DNA of 45,336 nt. Origin: Candidatus Kuenenia stuttgartensis (GTDB lineage: Bacteria > Planctomycetota > Planctomycetia > Planctomycetales > Planctomycetaceae). Below are positions 25,070 through 33,616 of this stretch, piece by piece; within the stretch, counting starts at the first letter, position 1; every line of letters begins with the position of its first letter. The stretch lies in contig CAMDRI010000023.1 of NCBI GenBank assembly GCA_945906725.1, positions 1-45,336 of the forward strand, in the 5' to 3' direction. Under the pieces are notes generated by a model. The model worked only from the letters and a program-made list of their open reading frames with translations, searched no databases and was not told where the DNA came from. Made by a program: the position numbers and the translations under genes.

Positions 25070-26545
25070 TCACACCGTCGTGCGTGATTCGTGGTTCGGG
25101 TCGTCCGCTTTAACGATCTCACGCCAGGGGACTTTGCGGGTTCGAGGCCGACGTGGCAGAGCAGTTTTGCCCGCCAACAGACGTGGTGACTTTGCCGGCA
25201 TGTCAACTCGCCAAGTCGAGTGCGTCAATCGCAGCAGGCGTCGCTGAACCGCGTGCCAAAGGTGGGTGACAACCTCGCCAGTCGGCGCCGCTTCGGGTTC
25301 TTCGACTCGCAACACCAGCACGGCGGAGAGCAACCTCAGTACGACGCTGACCGAGAACAGCACGTGGAAGTGCGACACACCGACGGCGAGAAACGAAAAA
25401 TCCCAGCCGGCAAGTGATCGCAGCGCGAAACCTGAGCCGATGGATGTTGCTCCGCCGACCATGCCGGCAATCGCCGTCCCGGCAGCGATGTACATGGCTC
25501 GGTTTTCCGACGGCGAATAGCTCAGCAAAAATCCGTGTTGAGCAATCGTGATCCCCGCGTTGAGCAGCGAGTCGAGCATGAAGATCGGCATCAACATCCA
25601 GAACGCGAGCGTCGGATTCGTCGGCACGAAGAGCAGCGCCGCCATCAACGTGAACTTAAACGCGATGGATAACACCAGCAGCGGTCGATGACCAAACTTG
25701 TCCGCCAACCAGCCCATTCGACTGGCTGTCAACGCTCCGCCGATCCACGACGTCGCCCACAGCAGCATCACATGGAACAAGTCCATGCCAACGTATTCCA
25801 GCAAGAACAAGCTGATGAACGGCGCTCCGGTCATCGCCGCGAAATGCCAGAAGCAACTGAAGCCGATGAAGCGGCGGAACTCGCGCTGCTGAAATGGAGC
25901 AGCGAGGATGTCTCTCAGTCTCGGACTCGGGGCTGGCCGCACTGGCGGCTCATCGACTTTCAGAAAGATCAGCAGATCAGCGACACCGCAAACCGCTGCG
26001 ATCACACCAAACGCCGCGAACGTCGGCTTGATCCCGTCCGGATGTCCGGAGATGTAGAATGCCGCCAAGCCGATGACGGCCGCCGCCGACCAGTGCATCC
26101 ACAAATGCCGACGGCCCCAAAAGCGGCCGAGACCTTGCGTCGGTAGATAGTCCCCCATCCAGGACATCCACAGGGGATGGCAGAAATCGGACATCCCATA
26201 ATTGATCGCCGTCAGTCCGACGAGCGTCCAAACCCAGAATCCGTCCGGCATGTCAGGCCAGATTGTTGGTCCCAGAGCCGCAGGCAGCATCACCAGTCGC
26301 TGGATGATCCCAACCGACAACCACAATCGCCGCCGATATTTGATCCGGTTGGCAAGCACGCCCGAAACGAACTGCATGAACAACATCGCCGTCGGCAACG
26401 CGCCGAGAATCCCGATGTGCAGACCGTTCGCTCCTAGCGCGCGAGCAAATTGCACCGTCGCGGGAGAAGTCGTGAGTTGCAAATAAATCATGCCCAGGCA
26501 ACCGGCGACAATAATCGCCCGCTGAGCTGTCTGTTGAGGCCACAA
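25070..26545 (-). CDS. MFS-type membrane transporter
   Basis: A 491-aa polytopic protein with about 12 hydrophobic segments and an MFS-like cytoplasmic loop (WLADKFGHRPLLVLS, residues about 290-305, matching the GxLaDrxGrrxxl loop motif). The final 60-70 residues are hydrophilic and basic with no membrane span (RLLAGKTALPRRPRTRK). No ATG fits the start: the first in-frame candidate is TTG at 26543-26545, and the first internal ATG (Met19) would cut TM1, so the TTG is kept with caution. It is convergent with the WD40 gene and divergent from the dsbD-like gene. Substrate unknown. Confidence 0.8.
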   Translation of the reverse strand: MWPQQTAQRAIIVAGCLGMIYLQLTTSPATVQFARALGANGLHIGILGALPTAMLFMQFVSGVLANRIKYRRRLWLSVGIIQRLVMLPAALGPTIWPDMPDGFWVWTLVGLTAINYGMSDFCHPLWMSWMGDYLPTQGLGRFWGRRHLWMHWSAAAVIGLAAFYISGHPDGIKPTFAAFGVIAAVCGVADLLIFLKVDEPPVRPAPSPRLRDILAAPFQQREFRRFIGFSCFWHFAAMTGAPFISLFLLEYVGMDLFHVMLLWATSWIGGALTASRMGWLADKFGHRPLLVLSIAFKFTLMAALLFVPTNPTLAFWMLMPIFMLDSLLNAGITIAQHGFLLSYSPSENRAMYIAAGTAIAGMVGGATSIGSGFALRSLAGWDFSFLAVGVSHFHVLFSVSVVLRLLSAVLVLRVEEPEAAPTGEVVTHLWHAVQRRLLRLTHSTWRVDMPAKSPRLLAGKTALPRRPRTRKVPWREIVKADDPNHESRTTV

Positions 26546-26656
26546 AATGGAAACTCGCTGAAGGAAGGCAGAAAGACGTGAGTGTCGAAGGGGGCGGACT
26601 TGTAGCCGAAACGAGAAAACGCGTGGAGACCGAATCTCTCTCGAAAAAACGGGAAC

Positions 26657-26699
26657 ACGGCTTTCGGCTTCCGGCTTCCGGCATTCAGTCGAAAGCCGT
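26657..26699. repeat. 10-bp inverted repeat around a short tandem repeat
   Basis: acggctttcg (26657-26666) pairs with cgaaagccgt (26690-26699). The loop holds the doubled word gcttccg. It may be a transcription stop for one of the divergent leaders or a short mobile palindrome. Confidence 0.5.
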
Positions 26700-26781
26700 T
26701 CGATTCAGACCACCGCCGTTTTCTTTTCCTGACCGTTACTTTCGCCGTCGAACGGTCTCTCAAAGTGGCCGCTGTCTCGAA

Positions 26782-26811
26782 TTGAGCGATTTTCGGTTGT
26801 TGGTCTATGAT
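26782..26811 (+). promoter_or_regulatory. Probable sigma-70 promoter for the DsbD-like gene
   Basis: TTGAGC (26782-26787) and TATGAT (26806-26811) are 18 bases apart and end 52 bases before the start codon at 26864. The -10 is one mismatch from consensus. Confidence 0.55.
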
Positions 26812-26863
26812 CCGCTCGGCGTAAGACGCCTCACCCCTCCTTCCGACCTTGGCGAACCTCGAC

Positions 26864-29323
26864 ATGCTCAAGCCTCGCTTTCGACCGGTGCTTTGTGTTT
26901 TCACCGCCGTGATGATGCTGGCCACTCTTGCTCGACAGAACTATGCCGCGGAGGAGAAGTTCCGGGATCCGCTGACTGGCAAGTCCGCCTCCACGAAACG
27001 AACCGGGCGGCCGAGCAAACCGGCGCTGCTGAAGGTGACGCTGACGGAAGACAAGAATGACTTCCTGCTTTCGATTCACCTCGACGTCCCTCCCGGCGGG
27101 CACACCTACTCGACCGATTCCGGATTCAGTGGCGCGACGCGAATCAAATTGGTTCAGACCGACGGCATCGAACCGATCGACGAGAAGTTCACGACGGACC
27201 ACGAGCCGAAGATCGAATTCCAAGACGGCGAGTCGGTCGAGAAGTTCAAAGATCCGGTGACGTGGCTGCGCCGCTTCCGCCTGAAGCCTGATGCGAAACG
27301 AAGTGACGTCCGCATTCTCAGCCAAGTCCGCTACCAGATTTGCGACGCACTCAGTTGCACGCCGTACGACGAGACATTTTTCGCGACGGCCGAAGCTCCT
27401 GCCGAGGTCATCGCGTCCGATCCCGCGAAGCTCGCCGAGTTCAAGGGCCGATTCGTACCAGCCACAGCGACTCCTCCGAAAGTTGCCGAGGTCGAGGATG
27501 ATCCCGCGACCGCTCCGAAACCATTCGAGATCAAGTTGGTTCCTCAGCGGGGCAAAGTTGCTGATCCGGTCAAGATTCGCTTTCGACTCTCGCCGGAAGA
27601 CGCGAAGCCGGGACAGGCCGCGCTGCTCTCGATCACGATGGAATTGGACGAGGGCTGGCACACGTTCGCGCTCGACCAAGACTCCAAAAACGCTGGGCTG
27701 CCGACGTTGATCGAACTGACTGGCCTGAATGGTTTGAAAGCCTCCGAAGACAAATTCTCGCCGAGCCTCGTGCCAGAAATCGCGACGACGAAAGAGGGCA
27801 TTCAACAGCGAGTGCATCACAAGGAAATTACCTGGACAATGCCGGTCTCTATTGGGAAGGCCGAGTACGGCATCGCAGGCACGCTGCGGTATCAAATCTG
27901 TCGCGAGGGACAATGCCGACCGCTCAAGGGAGTGCCGTTTGAACTCGGACACATCACGAAGGTCGAGGTGAAGCGGACGCCGGAGCCAATCAAAACCGTC
28001 GTCACGCCAACACCGCCAAGCCAAACTCCAGGAGGAGAAGATGGCGGTCCAAAATTCAATGGTCAGGACTTTGTCCCTCGCAACGACCGGCAAGACGAAA
28101 CTCTCGGACTGTTTCTCGTCTACGCATTCCTCGGCGGGTTGATCCTCAATGTGATGCCGTGCGTGCTGCCGGTGATCGCGATCAAAGTGCTGAGCTTCGT
28201 GCAACAAGCGGGGCAAAGCCGAGCTCGAATTCTGCTGCTGAATCTGACGTACTCGCTCGGAGTCATCTCGGTCTTCTTGTTGCTTGCCAGCTTGGCGGTC
28301 TTTGCGAAGCTCGGTTGGGGAAATCTGTTTCAGCAGACGGGATTTCAAGTGGCGATGTCCTGCGTTGTGTTCGCGATGGGTTTGAGCCTGATGGGAGTCT
28401 TCGAGATTCCTGTTCCTGGCATGATTGGCTCGGCCGCCGGTCATCAGCATCAAGAAGGCCCGCTCGGCGCGTTTCTCACGGGCATCTTCGCGACGCTGCT
28501 GGCGACGCCGTGTAGCGGGCCGTTCCTCGGCGTGACGCTTGGCTGGTCGGTCAAGCAGCCGGCGCACATTACGTACCTCGTGTGGTTCGTAATGGGACTC
28601 GGCATGGCCTCGCCGTACATCCTGCTGGGCTTCTTTCCCGGATGGGTGAAGTTCCTACCGAAGCCGGGCAACTGGATGGTGACATTCAAAGTGGTCTGCG
28701 GCTTCATCCTGATGGGGACGGTCATCTTTTTGATGAGCAGCCTGAAGGTGAACTGGATTCTGCCGCTGATGATCTTGTTGCTGGCGATTGGCTTCTCGCT
28801 CTGGATGATCGGGCAACTTTACACGATCAATTCACCGGGTCGTCGCCGCTGGACGGTGCGAACGTTTGCGGCACTCGTTTCCGGAGTCGGCTGCTGGATG
28901 GCGATGGGACTCGCCGATGAAAAACCCGGCGTTCACGAATTGCCGTGGCAGGCGTTCGACGGCGTCAAACTGAAGACTGAGCTTCGCCAGGGTCGCACGG
29001 TGTTCGTCGATTTCACCGCTGACTGGTGTCTCGCCTGCAAGTCGAACAAGAAGCTCGCCTACAACACGGCCGACACTCTGGAGCGAGTCAAGAAACACAA
29101 CATCGTCACAATGAAAGCGGATTGGACCGACGGCTCACCGGCAATCGAAGAATGGCTCAATGCCTTCGACAGCGTGAGCATCCCGCTGGCGATCATCTTC
29201 CCCGGTGACGACCCACTGCATCCGATCGTCATGCGCGACATCGTTGTGAAGAACGAATTGCTGCGCAAGCTGGACGAAGCAGTCGAAATCAGGAGTGACG
29301 GCGCGAAGCTGACGCAGCGATAA
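26864..29323 (+). CDS. DsbD-type thiol:disulfide interchange protein
   Basis: An 819-aa inner-membrane protein that would carry reducing power from cytoplasmic thioredoxin to the periplasm. After a signal peptide (RPVLCVFTAVMMLATLA) come two N-terminal DsbD-alpha-like domains, each with a cysteine pair (QICDALSCTP and QICREGQCRP). The membrane core from about residue 405 carries the essential cysteines in LNVMPCVLPVIAIKVLSF and ATPCSGPFLG. A C-terminal thioredoxin domain has WCLACK with cysteines 722 and 725. E. coli DsbD is 565 aa and has one alpha domain, so this version is longer by duplication. ATG 26864 was chosen over the in-frame TTG at 26849. Two TlpA-like proteins in this window are plausible clients. 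Confidence 0.9.
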   Translation: MLKPRFRPVLCVFTAVMMLATLARQNYAAEEKFRDPLTGKSASTKRTGRPSKPALLKVTLTEDKNDFLLSIHLDVPPGGHTYSTDSGFSGATRIKLVQTDGIEPIDEKFTTDHEPKIEFQDGESVEKFKDPVTWLRRFRLKPDAKRSDVRILSQVRYQICDALSCTPYDETFFATAEAPAEVIASDPAKLAEFKGRFVPATATPPKVAEVEDDPATAPKPFEIKLVPQRGKVADPVKIRFRLSPEDAKPGQAALLSITMELDEGWHTFALDQDSKNAGLPTLIELTGLNGLKASEDKFSPSLVPEIATTKEGIQQRVHHKEITWTMPVSIGKAEYGIAGTLRYQICREGQCRPLKGVPFELGHITKVEVKRTPEPIKTVVTPTPPSQTPGGEDGGPKFNGQDFVPRNDRQDETLGLFLVYAFLGGLILNVMPCVLPVIAIKVLSFVQQAGQSRARILLLNLTYSLGVISVFLLLASLAVFAKLGWGNLFQQTGFQVAMSCVVFAMGLSLMGVFEIPVPGMIGSAAGHQHQEGPLGAFLTGIFATLLATPCSGPFLGVTLGWSVKQPAHITYLVWFVMGLGMASPYILLGFFPGWVKFLPKPGNWMVTFKVVCGFILMGTVIFLMSSLKVNWILPLMILLLAIGFSLWMIGQLYTINSPGRRRWTVRTFAALVSGVGCWMAMGLADEKPGVHELPWQAFDGVKLKTELRQGRTVFVDFTADWCLACKSNKKLAYNTADTLERVKKHNIVTMKADWTDGSPAIEEWLNAFDSVSIPLAIIFPGDDPLHPIVMRDIVVKNELLRKLDEAVEIRSDGAKLTQR

Positions 29324-29362
29324 ATGCCGCCATCAATTACGAATTCTTAATTCTCCGCCCGC

Positions 29363-30754
29363 TCAGAAGCTCATCTGCGTCTCGAGCTCGATGCCGTACT
29401 TTTTCATCTTCTTGTAGAGCGTCGTGCGGTTGATGCCGAGCAGGTCGGCGGTCTCTTGACGGTTCCAGCCGTTGGACTCCAACGCTTCGAGGATGAGTTG
29501 CTTCTCCGGGGCGACCAGCGACGACTTGAGGTTGTTCCCCAAGCGACCGGCCGAGACCGAGAACGTCGGCTCGTTGGCCCGCAGCGTTTCGGGGAGGTCT
29601 TGGGCGGAGATCGTGTCACTCTTGCTGAGCACGACGGCCCGTTCGACGACGTTCAGCAATTCGCGAACGTTGCCCGGCCAGCGGTAGCGCTGGAGCAACT
29701 GCACGGCGGAATCGTCGAAGCCGCGAATCGTCTTGCCATTCGCTTCGCAGAATTGATGTAGGTAGTGCTCGGCCAGCAGCGGGATGTCGGTGATGCGTTC
29801 GCGGAGCGGCGGCTGCGTCAGCGAGATGACGTTGATGCGGTAGAATAAATCTTGGCGGAACGTGCCGGCAGCGACTCGTGCCGAAAGATCTTCGTTCGTC
29901 GCCAGGATGACCCGGACATCGACCTTGTGGGTCTTGTTGCCGCCGACCGGCTCAAACTCGCGGTCTTGCAGAACGCGGAGGAGTTTGACTTGCAGCGAAG
30001 CGGACGCCGTGGCGACTTCGTCGAGGAAGATCGTGCCGCCGTCCGCTTGCAGAAATTTGCCGACCTTGCCGTGGTTGGCTCCGGTGAACGCTCCGGCGAC
30101 GTGGCCGAACAGTTCGCTTTCGAGCAGCGTGTCGGGCAACGCACCGCAGGCAACTTCGACGAACGGCTTGTTGGCTCGCGCGCTGAGTTGATGAATCGCA
30201 CGGGCGGTCATTGTCTTCCCGGTGCCGCTCTCGCCCAGGACCAAGACCGTCGTGCGTGTGTCAGCGACGCTCTCGATCAGGTCGTACATCTTGAGCATCT
30301 TGTAGTCGCGGCCGATCAAGCTCCCCATGCCGAACTTTTGGTTGAGCTGTGCCTTGAGCGTCTTGTTCTCTTCGACCAGTTTTCGTTGACCGAGTGCTCG
30401 TTGCACCGAGCAATTGAGTTCGTCGTCGATGACCGGCTTCGTCAGGTAATCGAAGGCCCCCATGCGGATCGCTTCGACAGCCGACTCGATCGTGCCGTAG
30501 CCAGTGATGAGAATGATCGACGTGTCCGGGCAGTGCTCGGTCGCCCATTCGAGAAGTGCAAACCCGTCGCGATCGCCAAGGTTCACGTCGCAAAGGACGA
30601 CCTCGAACTGGAACTCGCCCATACGGTCCATCGCATCTTTGCAGTTGGACGCGGTCTCGGTGCGATGGCCCAGACTTCGGAGGTAGTCAGCCATTGCTTC
30701 GAGAATGTGCTTGTCGTCATCGACCACCAACAGGGAGCCTTGGTTCGTCTTCAT
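29363..30754 (-). CDS. NtrC-class sigma-54 response regulator
   Basis: A 463-aa three-domain activator. The receiver domain (about 1-125) has the phosphoacceptor Asp56 (VVLCDVNL) and Lys106 (YLTKP). The AAA+ domain has Walker A GESGTGKT (174-181), an intact GAFTGA loop (221-226), Walker B TIFLDE (241-246) and the RWPGNVREL region. The C-terminal Fis-type helix-turn-helix is [19 protein letters not shown]. It would activate sigma-54 promoters on phosphorylation. No histidine kinase is adjacent, so its partner is elsewhere. It is convergent with the DsbD-like gene (39-base gap). Confidence 0.94.
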   Translation of the reverse strand: MKTNQGSLLVVDDDKHILEAMADYLRSLGHRTETASNCKDAMDRMGEFQFEVVLCDVNLGDRDGFALLEWATEHCPDTSIILITGYGTIESAVEAIRMGAFDYLTKPVIDDELNCSVQRALGQRKLVEENKTLKAQLNQKFGMGSLIGRDYKMLKMYDLIESVADTRTTVLVLGESGTGKTMTARAIHQLSARANKPFVEVACGALPDTLLESELFGHVAGAFTGANHGKVGKFLQADGGTIFLDEVATASASLQVKLLRVLQDREFEPVGGNKTHKVDVRVILATNEDLSARVAAGTFRQDLFYRINVISLTQPPLRERITDIPLLAEHYLHQFCEANGKTIRGFDDSAVQLLQRYRWPGNVRELLNVVERAVVLSKSDTISAQDLPETLRANEPTFSVSAGRLGNNLKSSLVAPEKQLILEALESNGWNRQETADLLGINRTTLYKKMKKYGIELETQMSF

Positions 30755-30788
30755 GGGTGTGAAATCTCTGTGAGGTTGCGTCGCAATT

Positions 30789-30864
30789 CGTGGGGCAACT
30801 TTTCAACCTGCCCGCTCAAAAGCCAAACGAACTCTGGGCGGGCACGTTGAAAACGTGCCCCACG
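30789..30864. repeat. Paired REP-like element J, GTGG heads
   Basis: Arms 30789-30813 and 30840-30864 are 25 bases with three mismatches, with CGTGGGGCA at the left outer end and TGCCCCACG at the right. It is the same family as element I. It lies just upstream of the response regulator start, so in the leader or promoter of that gene. Confidence 0.8.
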
Positions 30865-31283
30865 ATGGGGCGACAGTCTTTGGAAACGGCCAGTGAAAAC
30901 TCTTTGGACCGGCGAGTGCGGGGTGCAACCACCAACTCCAAAACGTGACGCGCCGCGACGAGCCAAGCTCACGCGACCGCACGAGGGGAGATGCACTCGG
31001 CCGTTATCTCCATTCACACGACCGTCGTTAGGAAAGCAATCGCCACCCTAACGATGTTTTCCGTCCGCGTTGGGAAGCGGCCGGAATCAAATTCACGTCG
31101 GCATGATGCCGAAAGGACACAGGCAACATAGGTCACAGTTTCGCGATGGCAACAAAATCCTGACGAGTGATGCAGAGTCGAAACTGGCCGCGACTGCGGA
31201 ATCCTCGTATCTCCGTTGATTTTCCGGGGAAGCGACTCGACAGTGTTGTCCCGCCGCGACACAACGCGGTGCCGATTGGCAAC

Positions 31284-31376
31284 TAACCCGAAGCGTCAGC
31301 GAGGGCGAATGCTTCACAGAGTTCGGACACCGTTCATGTTTTTGGGAGCGCCCGCCCTCGCTGACGCTTCGGGTTA
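31284..31376. repeat. Perfect 24-bp inverted repeat K (cgaagcgtcagcgagggcg family)
   Basis: Arms 31284-31307 and 31353-31376 are exact complements with a 45-nt spacer. The outer ends read TAACCCGAAGCGTCAGCG. The same arm core occurs at 9007-9088, more than 22 kb away. Confidence 0.87.
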
Positions 31377-31394
31377 CTTTGCGAAAGCACATTC

Positions 31395-31859
31395 ATGCCG
31401 ACGATCGCCATTCGCCCCGCTACCCCCGCCGACGAACAGATCGTCGTCGAGTTCAATTGCTGCTTGGCCGAAGAATCGGAGGGCAAGCTGCTCGACCGTC
31501 CGACCGTGCAACTCGGCGTGCGAGCGATCTTGGCCAACCCTCAACACGGCCGCTATTTCCTGGCAAGTGTCGGCGACCAAATCGTCGGCCAGCTGATGCA
31601 CACCTGGGAATGGAGCGACTGGCGCAACGGTGAGATCTGGTGGCTGCAAAGCGTCTACGTCCACCCGGACTTCCGCCGCCAAGGAGTCTTCCGCTCACTG
31701 ATCCAACATCTGCAAGCCGAAGCCGCTGCGTCTCCAAACGTTGTCGGCCTGCGGCTGTACGTCGAAGAACACAACACGACGGCTCAGGCGACCTACGATC
31801 GGCTCGGCTTGAAGCTGGCCGGTTATGTCGTGATGGAAGCTCTCAAGACGAACTACTGA
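31395..31859 (+). CDS. GNAT-family N-acetyltransferase
   Basis: A 154-aa acetyltransferase with the GNAT fold. The beta-4 and acetyl-CoA loop is WWLQSVYVHPDFRRQGVFRSL, where RRQGVF corresponds to the Q/RxxGxG/A pyrophosphate loop with the last glycine replaced by Phe. The C-terminal segment AQATYDRLGLKLAGYVVMEA matches the typical NxxAxxxYxxxGF/L ending. Acetyl-CoA-dependent transfer to an amine is expected; the acceptor is unknown. It is followed 39 bases later by a methyltransferase in the same direction, probably co-transcribed. Confidence 0.88.
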   Translation: MPTIAIRPATPADEQIVVEFNCCLAEESEGKLLDRPTVQLGVRAILANPQHGRYFLASVGDQIVGQLMHTWEWSDWRNGEIWWLQSVYVHPDFRRQGVFRSLIQHLQAEAAASPNVVGLRLYVEEHNTTAQATYDRLGLKLAGYVVMEALKTNY

Positions 31860-31898
31860 CGATGACCATTTCCGCCGTTGCAAAGACCGCGAGTTTGA

Positions 31899-32651
31899 AT
31901 GACGCCGAGTTCACCCAACGCAGACACCCGCCGCGAAATCAATCCTGCGAATGAAGAGACCTCTTCGCTCGCGTGCGACACATCACGCCTGCCGCCGCTG
32001 CCGTGTGGTTGGACGGTGCGCGAGTACGCATTCGGCGTTCGCACGCTGAAACTCACGATTCCTGATCGGCCGGATGCGCTGCTGGAAGACCCAGAGGTCT
32101 TGGCAGCGAACGATCGTGACGACTACATGCCGTATTGGGCCTATCTCTGGCCGGCGGCGATTCACATGTCGAAGGCAGTGATGCAGGCAGTTTGGCCGGA
32201 GGGAACTCGCGTGCTGGAGCTCGGCTGCGGAGTCGGACTTGTCGGAGTCGCAGCTCGCGCGAAGGGTTGCCAGGTCACGATGACCGACTACGACGCGAAG
32301 TCCGTTGTCGTCGCTGAGCACAACGCGAGGCTGAATGGCTTCGACGACGTTGAGGCGTGCGAACTCGACTGGCGCACACCGCCGAGCACGACGTACCCGG
32401 TGATCCTTGGCTGTGACTTGCTTTACGAACAGCGGAATCTCCAACCGATTCTCGAACTGTTGGAGGTCATGCTGGAACCGGGTGGCATCTGCTGGCTGGC
32501 CGACGGCGGACGCAATGTCGCCCATCAGTTTTGGTATCTCGCTCGCGAGCGTGGCTACGCCGTGACGATGCGCGACACCGAAGGCCGCGAGATCATGACA
32601 CCGGGATTTCACTACCAACTATTCGAACTGCGGAAACCGGCCCACACTTGA
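31899..32651 (+). CDS. SAM-dependent methyltransferase, Methyltransf_16-like
   Basis: A 250-aa class I methyltransferase. The SAM-binding glycine loop is VLELGCGVGLVGVAARAKG (about 105-123), followed by the acidic motif MTDYDAKSV and a motif IV region (VILGCDLLYEQ). This resembles the METTL21/nicotinamide N-methylase-like branch that modifies protein lysines. The substrate cannot be predicted. The ATG at 31899 gives a hydrophilic tail of about 40 residues before the domain, so a later start is possible. Its 3' end overlaps the antisense hydrolase gene by 59 bases. Confidence 0.83.
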   Translation: MTPSSPNADTRREINPANEETSSLACDTSRLPPLPCGWTVREYAFGVRTLKLTIPDRPDALLEDPEVLAANDRDDYMPYWAYLWPAAIHMSKAVMQAVWPEGTRVLELGCGVGLVGVAARAKGCQVTMTDYDAKSVVVAEHNARLNGFDDVEACELDWRTPPSTTYPVILGCDLLYEQRNLQPILELLEVMLEPGGICWLADGGRNVAHQFWYLARERGYAVTMRDTEGREIMTPGFHYQLFELRKPAHT

Positions 32652-33480
32652 CCCGCTCTTCCAGCCATTCCGCGACGCTATTCATCACATCGAGCCAATC
32701 TGGTTCGTTGTGCAACTCGTGGTAGTGCTCCGGGAACCATTTCAGTTCCTTCTTGGTGCTCGGTACTTTTTCCAGCCATGGCCCAGCGACGTGTGGATCA
32801 ACGATTCGATCCGCTCCACCCTGAGCGACTAGCACCGGCAGGTGCAGCCTGCCGACGTCGTCCCAAACGGCTTTCAAGGCGGCCTTCATTTGGAAGAACC
32901 AACCGCAAGTGACGCTCCGATGAATCAGTGGGTCAGCCTGTCGCGCCATCAGAGAGACTTCGTCTCGTGTTGTATCCCTGGCCTCGACACGGGTTTCGAA
33001 ACGAACCGATGGCACGAGGAGCGACACCAGTTTCCCCCAGGCCACCACGAGCGGATTGACATGCACCTTCAGTCGTAGCAGCGGAGCCAACAGTACCAAT
33101 GCCGAGAGTTTCAGCGGCCGAGTCTCCGCGAAGCGAGCCGAGATCAGACTGCCGAAACTGTGCCCCAGCATTGCGGTGCGAGCCGGGTCCAACTGGTGAT
33201 ACTTCCACACAGCGTCGAGGTCGCGGAGGTAGTCCTCGAACTTGCGGACATGCATCGGGTTGCCGCCGGATCGGCCATGACCGCGATTGTCGCCGACGAC
33301 AACTGTCCAACCGCGATCGGCAAACAACCGAGCGACATGGTCGTATCGCCGTCCGTGCTCGCTGGCTCCGTGAACGATCACCAAAGAGCGACCGTCAACA
33401 CACGGATCGACCGGCTCGAAGCGTCGCGAGATTAACTCGACGCCGTCATGAGCCTGGATGACATGTTCGACGGGTGGCAT
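32593..33480 (-). CDS. Alpha/beta hydrolase, monoacylglycerol-lipase-like
   Basis: A 295-aa cytoplasmic hydrolase of the Hydrolase_4 (serine aminopeptidase S33/monoglyceride-lipase) type. The oxyanion region is VIVHGASEHGRRYDHVA (about 33-49), the nucleophile motif is GHSFGS (about 105-110), and the acid and histidine are in GGADRIVDP and EHYHELHNE. Lipid or ester hydrolysis is expected. The ATG at 33480 lies 12 bases downstream (in its own direction) of a paired REP-like element. It overlaps the methyltransferase gene 3' end antisense. Confidence 0.9.
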   Translation of the reverse strand: MPPVEHVIQAHDGVELISRRFEPVDPCVDGRSLVIVHGASEHGRRYDHVARLFADRGWTVVVGDNRGHGRSGGNPMHVRKFEDYLRDLDAVWKYHQLDPARTAMLGHSFGSLISARFAETRPLKLSALVLLAPLLRLKVHVNPLVVAWGKLVSLLVPSVRFETRVEARDTTRDEVSLMARQADPLIHRSVTCGWFFQMKAALKAVWDDVGRLHLPVLVAQGGADRIVDPHVAGPWLEKVPSTKKELKWFPEHYHELHNEPDWLDVMNSVAEWLEERVKCGPVSAVRIVGSEIPVS

Positions 33481-33492
33481 GATTGCCCTCCA

Positions 33493-33616
33493 GTAGCCCT
33501 GTCGCTGCGCGACAGGACGGCCGAATATTTCTCACGGAATGAATGCGAAAGAATGCCCGAAAGACATGGAGCGACGTTTGATGCTCGGCTTTCCTGTCGC
33601 GGAGCGACAGGACTAC
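33493..33616. repeat. Paired REP-like element L (cctgtcgc stem)
   Basis: The left half is GTAG (33493-33496) and cctgtcgc, loop tgc, gcgacagg (33498-33516). The right half is cctgtcgc, loop gga, gcgacagg (33593-33611), followed by CTAC (33613-33616). Read from the minus strand this CTAC is GTAG, and its TAG is the stop codon of the TlpA-like gene. The spacer between the halves is 76 bases. Confidence 0.85.

Larger units (their letters stand above)
26546..26863. other. 318-base divergent intergenic region
   Basis: Lies between the divergent MFS and DsbD-like genes. It contains a 10-bp inverted repeat (26657-26699) with an internal gcttccggcttccgg direct repeat, and a good promoter for the DsbD-like gene (26782-26811). 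No gene is supported. Confidence 0.65.
30755..31394. other. 640-base gap with two paired elements and no gene
   Basis: Between the response regulator (minus) and the GNAT gene (plus). It contains elements J (30789-30864) and K (31284-31376). The roughly 420 bases between them have no ORF with ribosome site or recognisable protein, and I see no tRNA or ncRNA motif. Element K ends 18 bases before the GNAT start. A promoter for one or both flanking genes must lie here but none stands out. Confidence 0.6.

Noticed and set aside
26831..28567. A 578-aa minus-strand ORF
   Set aside because: Antisense to the DsbD-like gene and Arg/Asp-rich; the plus strand has all DsbD cysteine motifs.
30755..31394. 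A sigma-54 promoter near the NtrC-class regulator
   Set aside because: I looked for the GG-N10-GC core in a TGGCAC-N5-TTGC context and found no convincing match.
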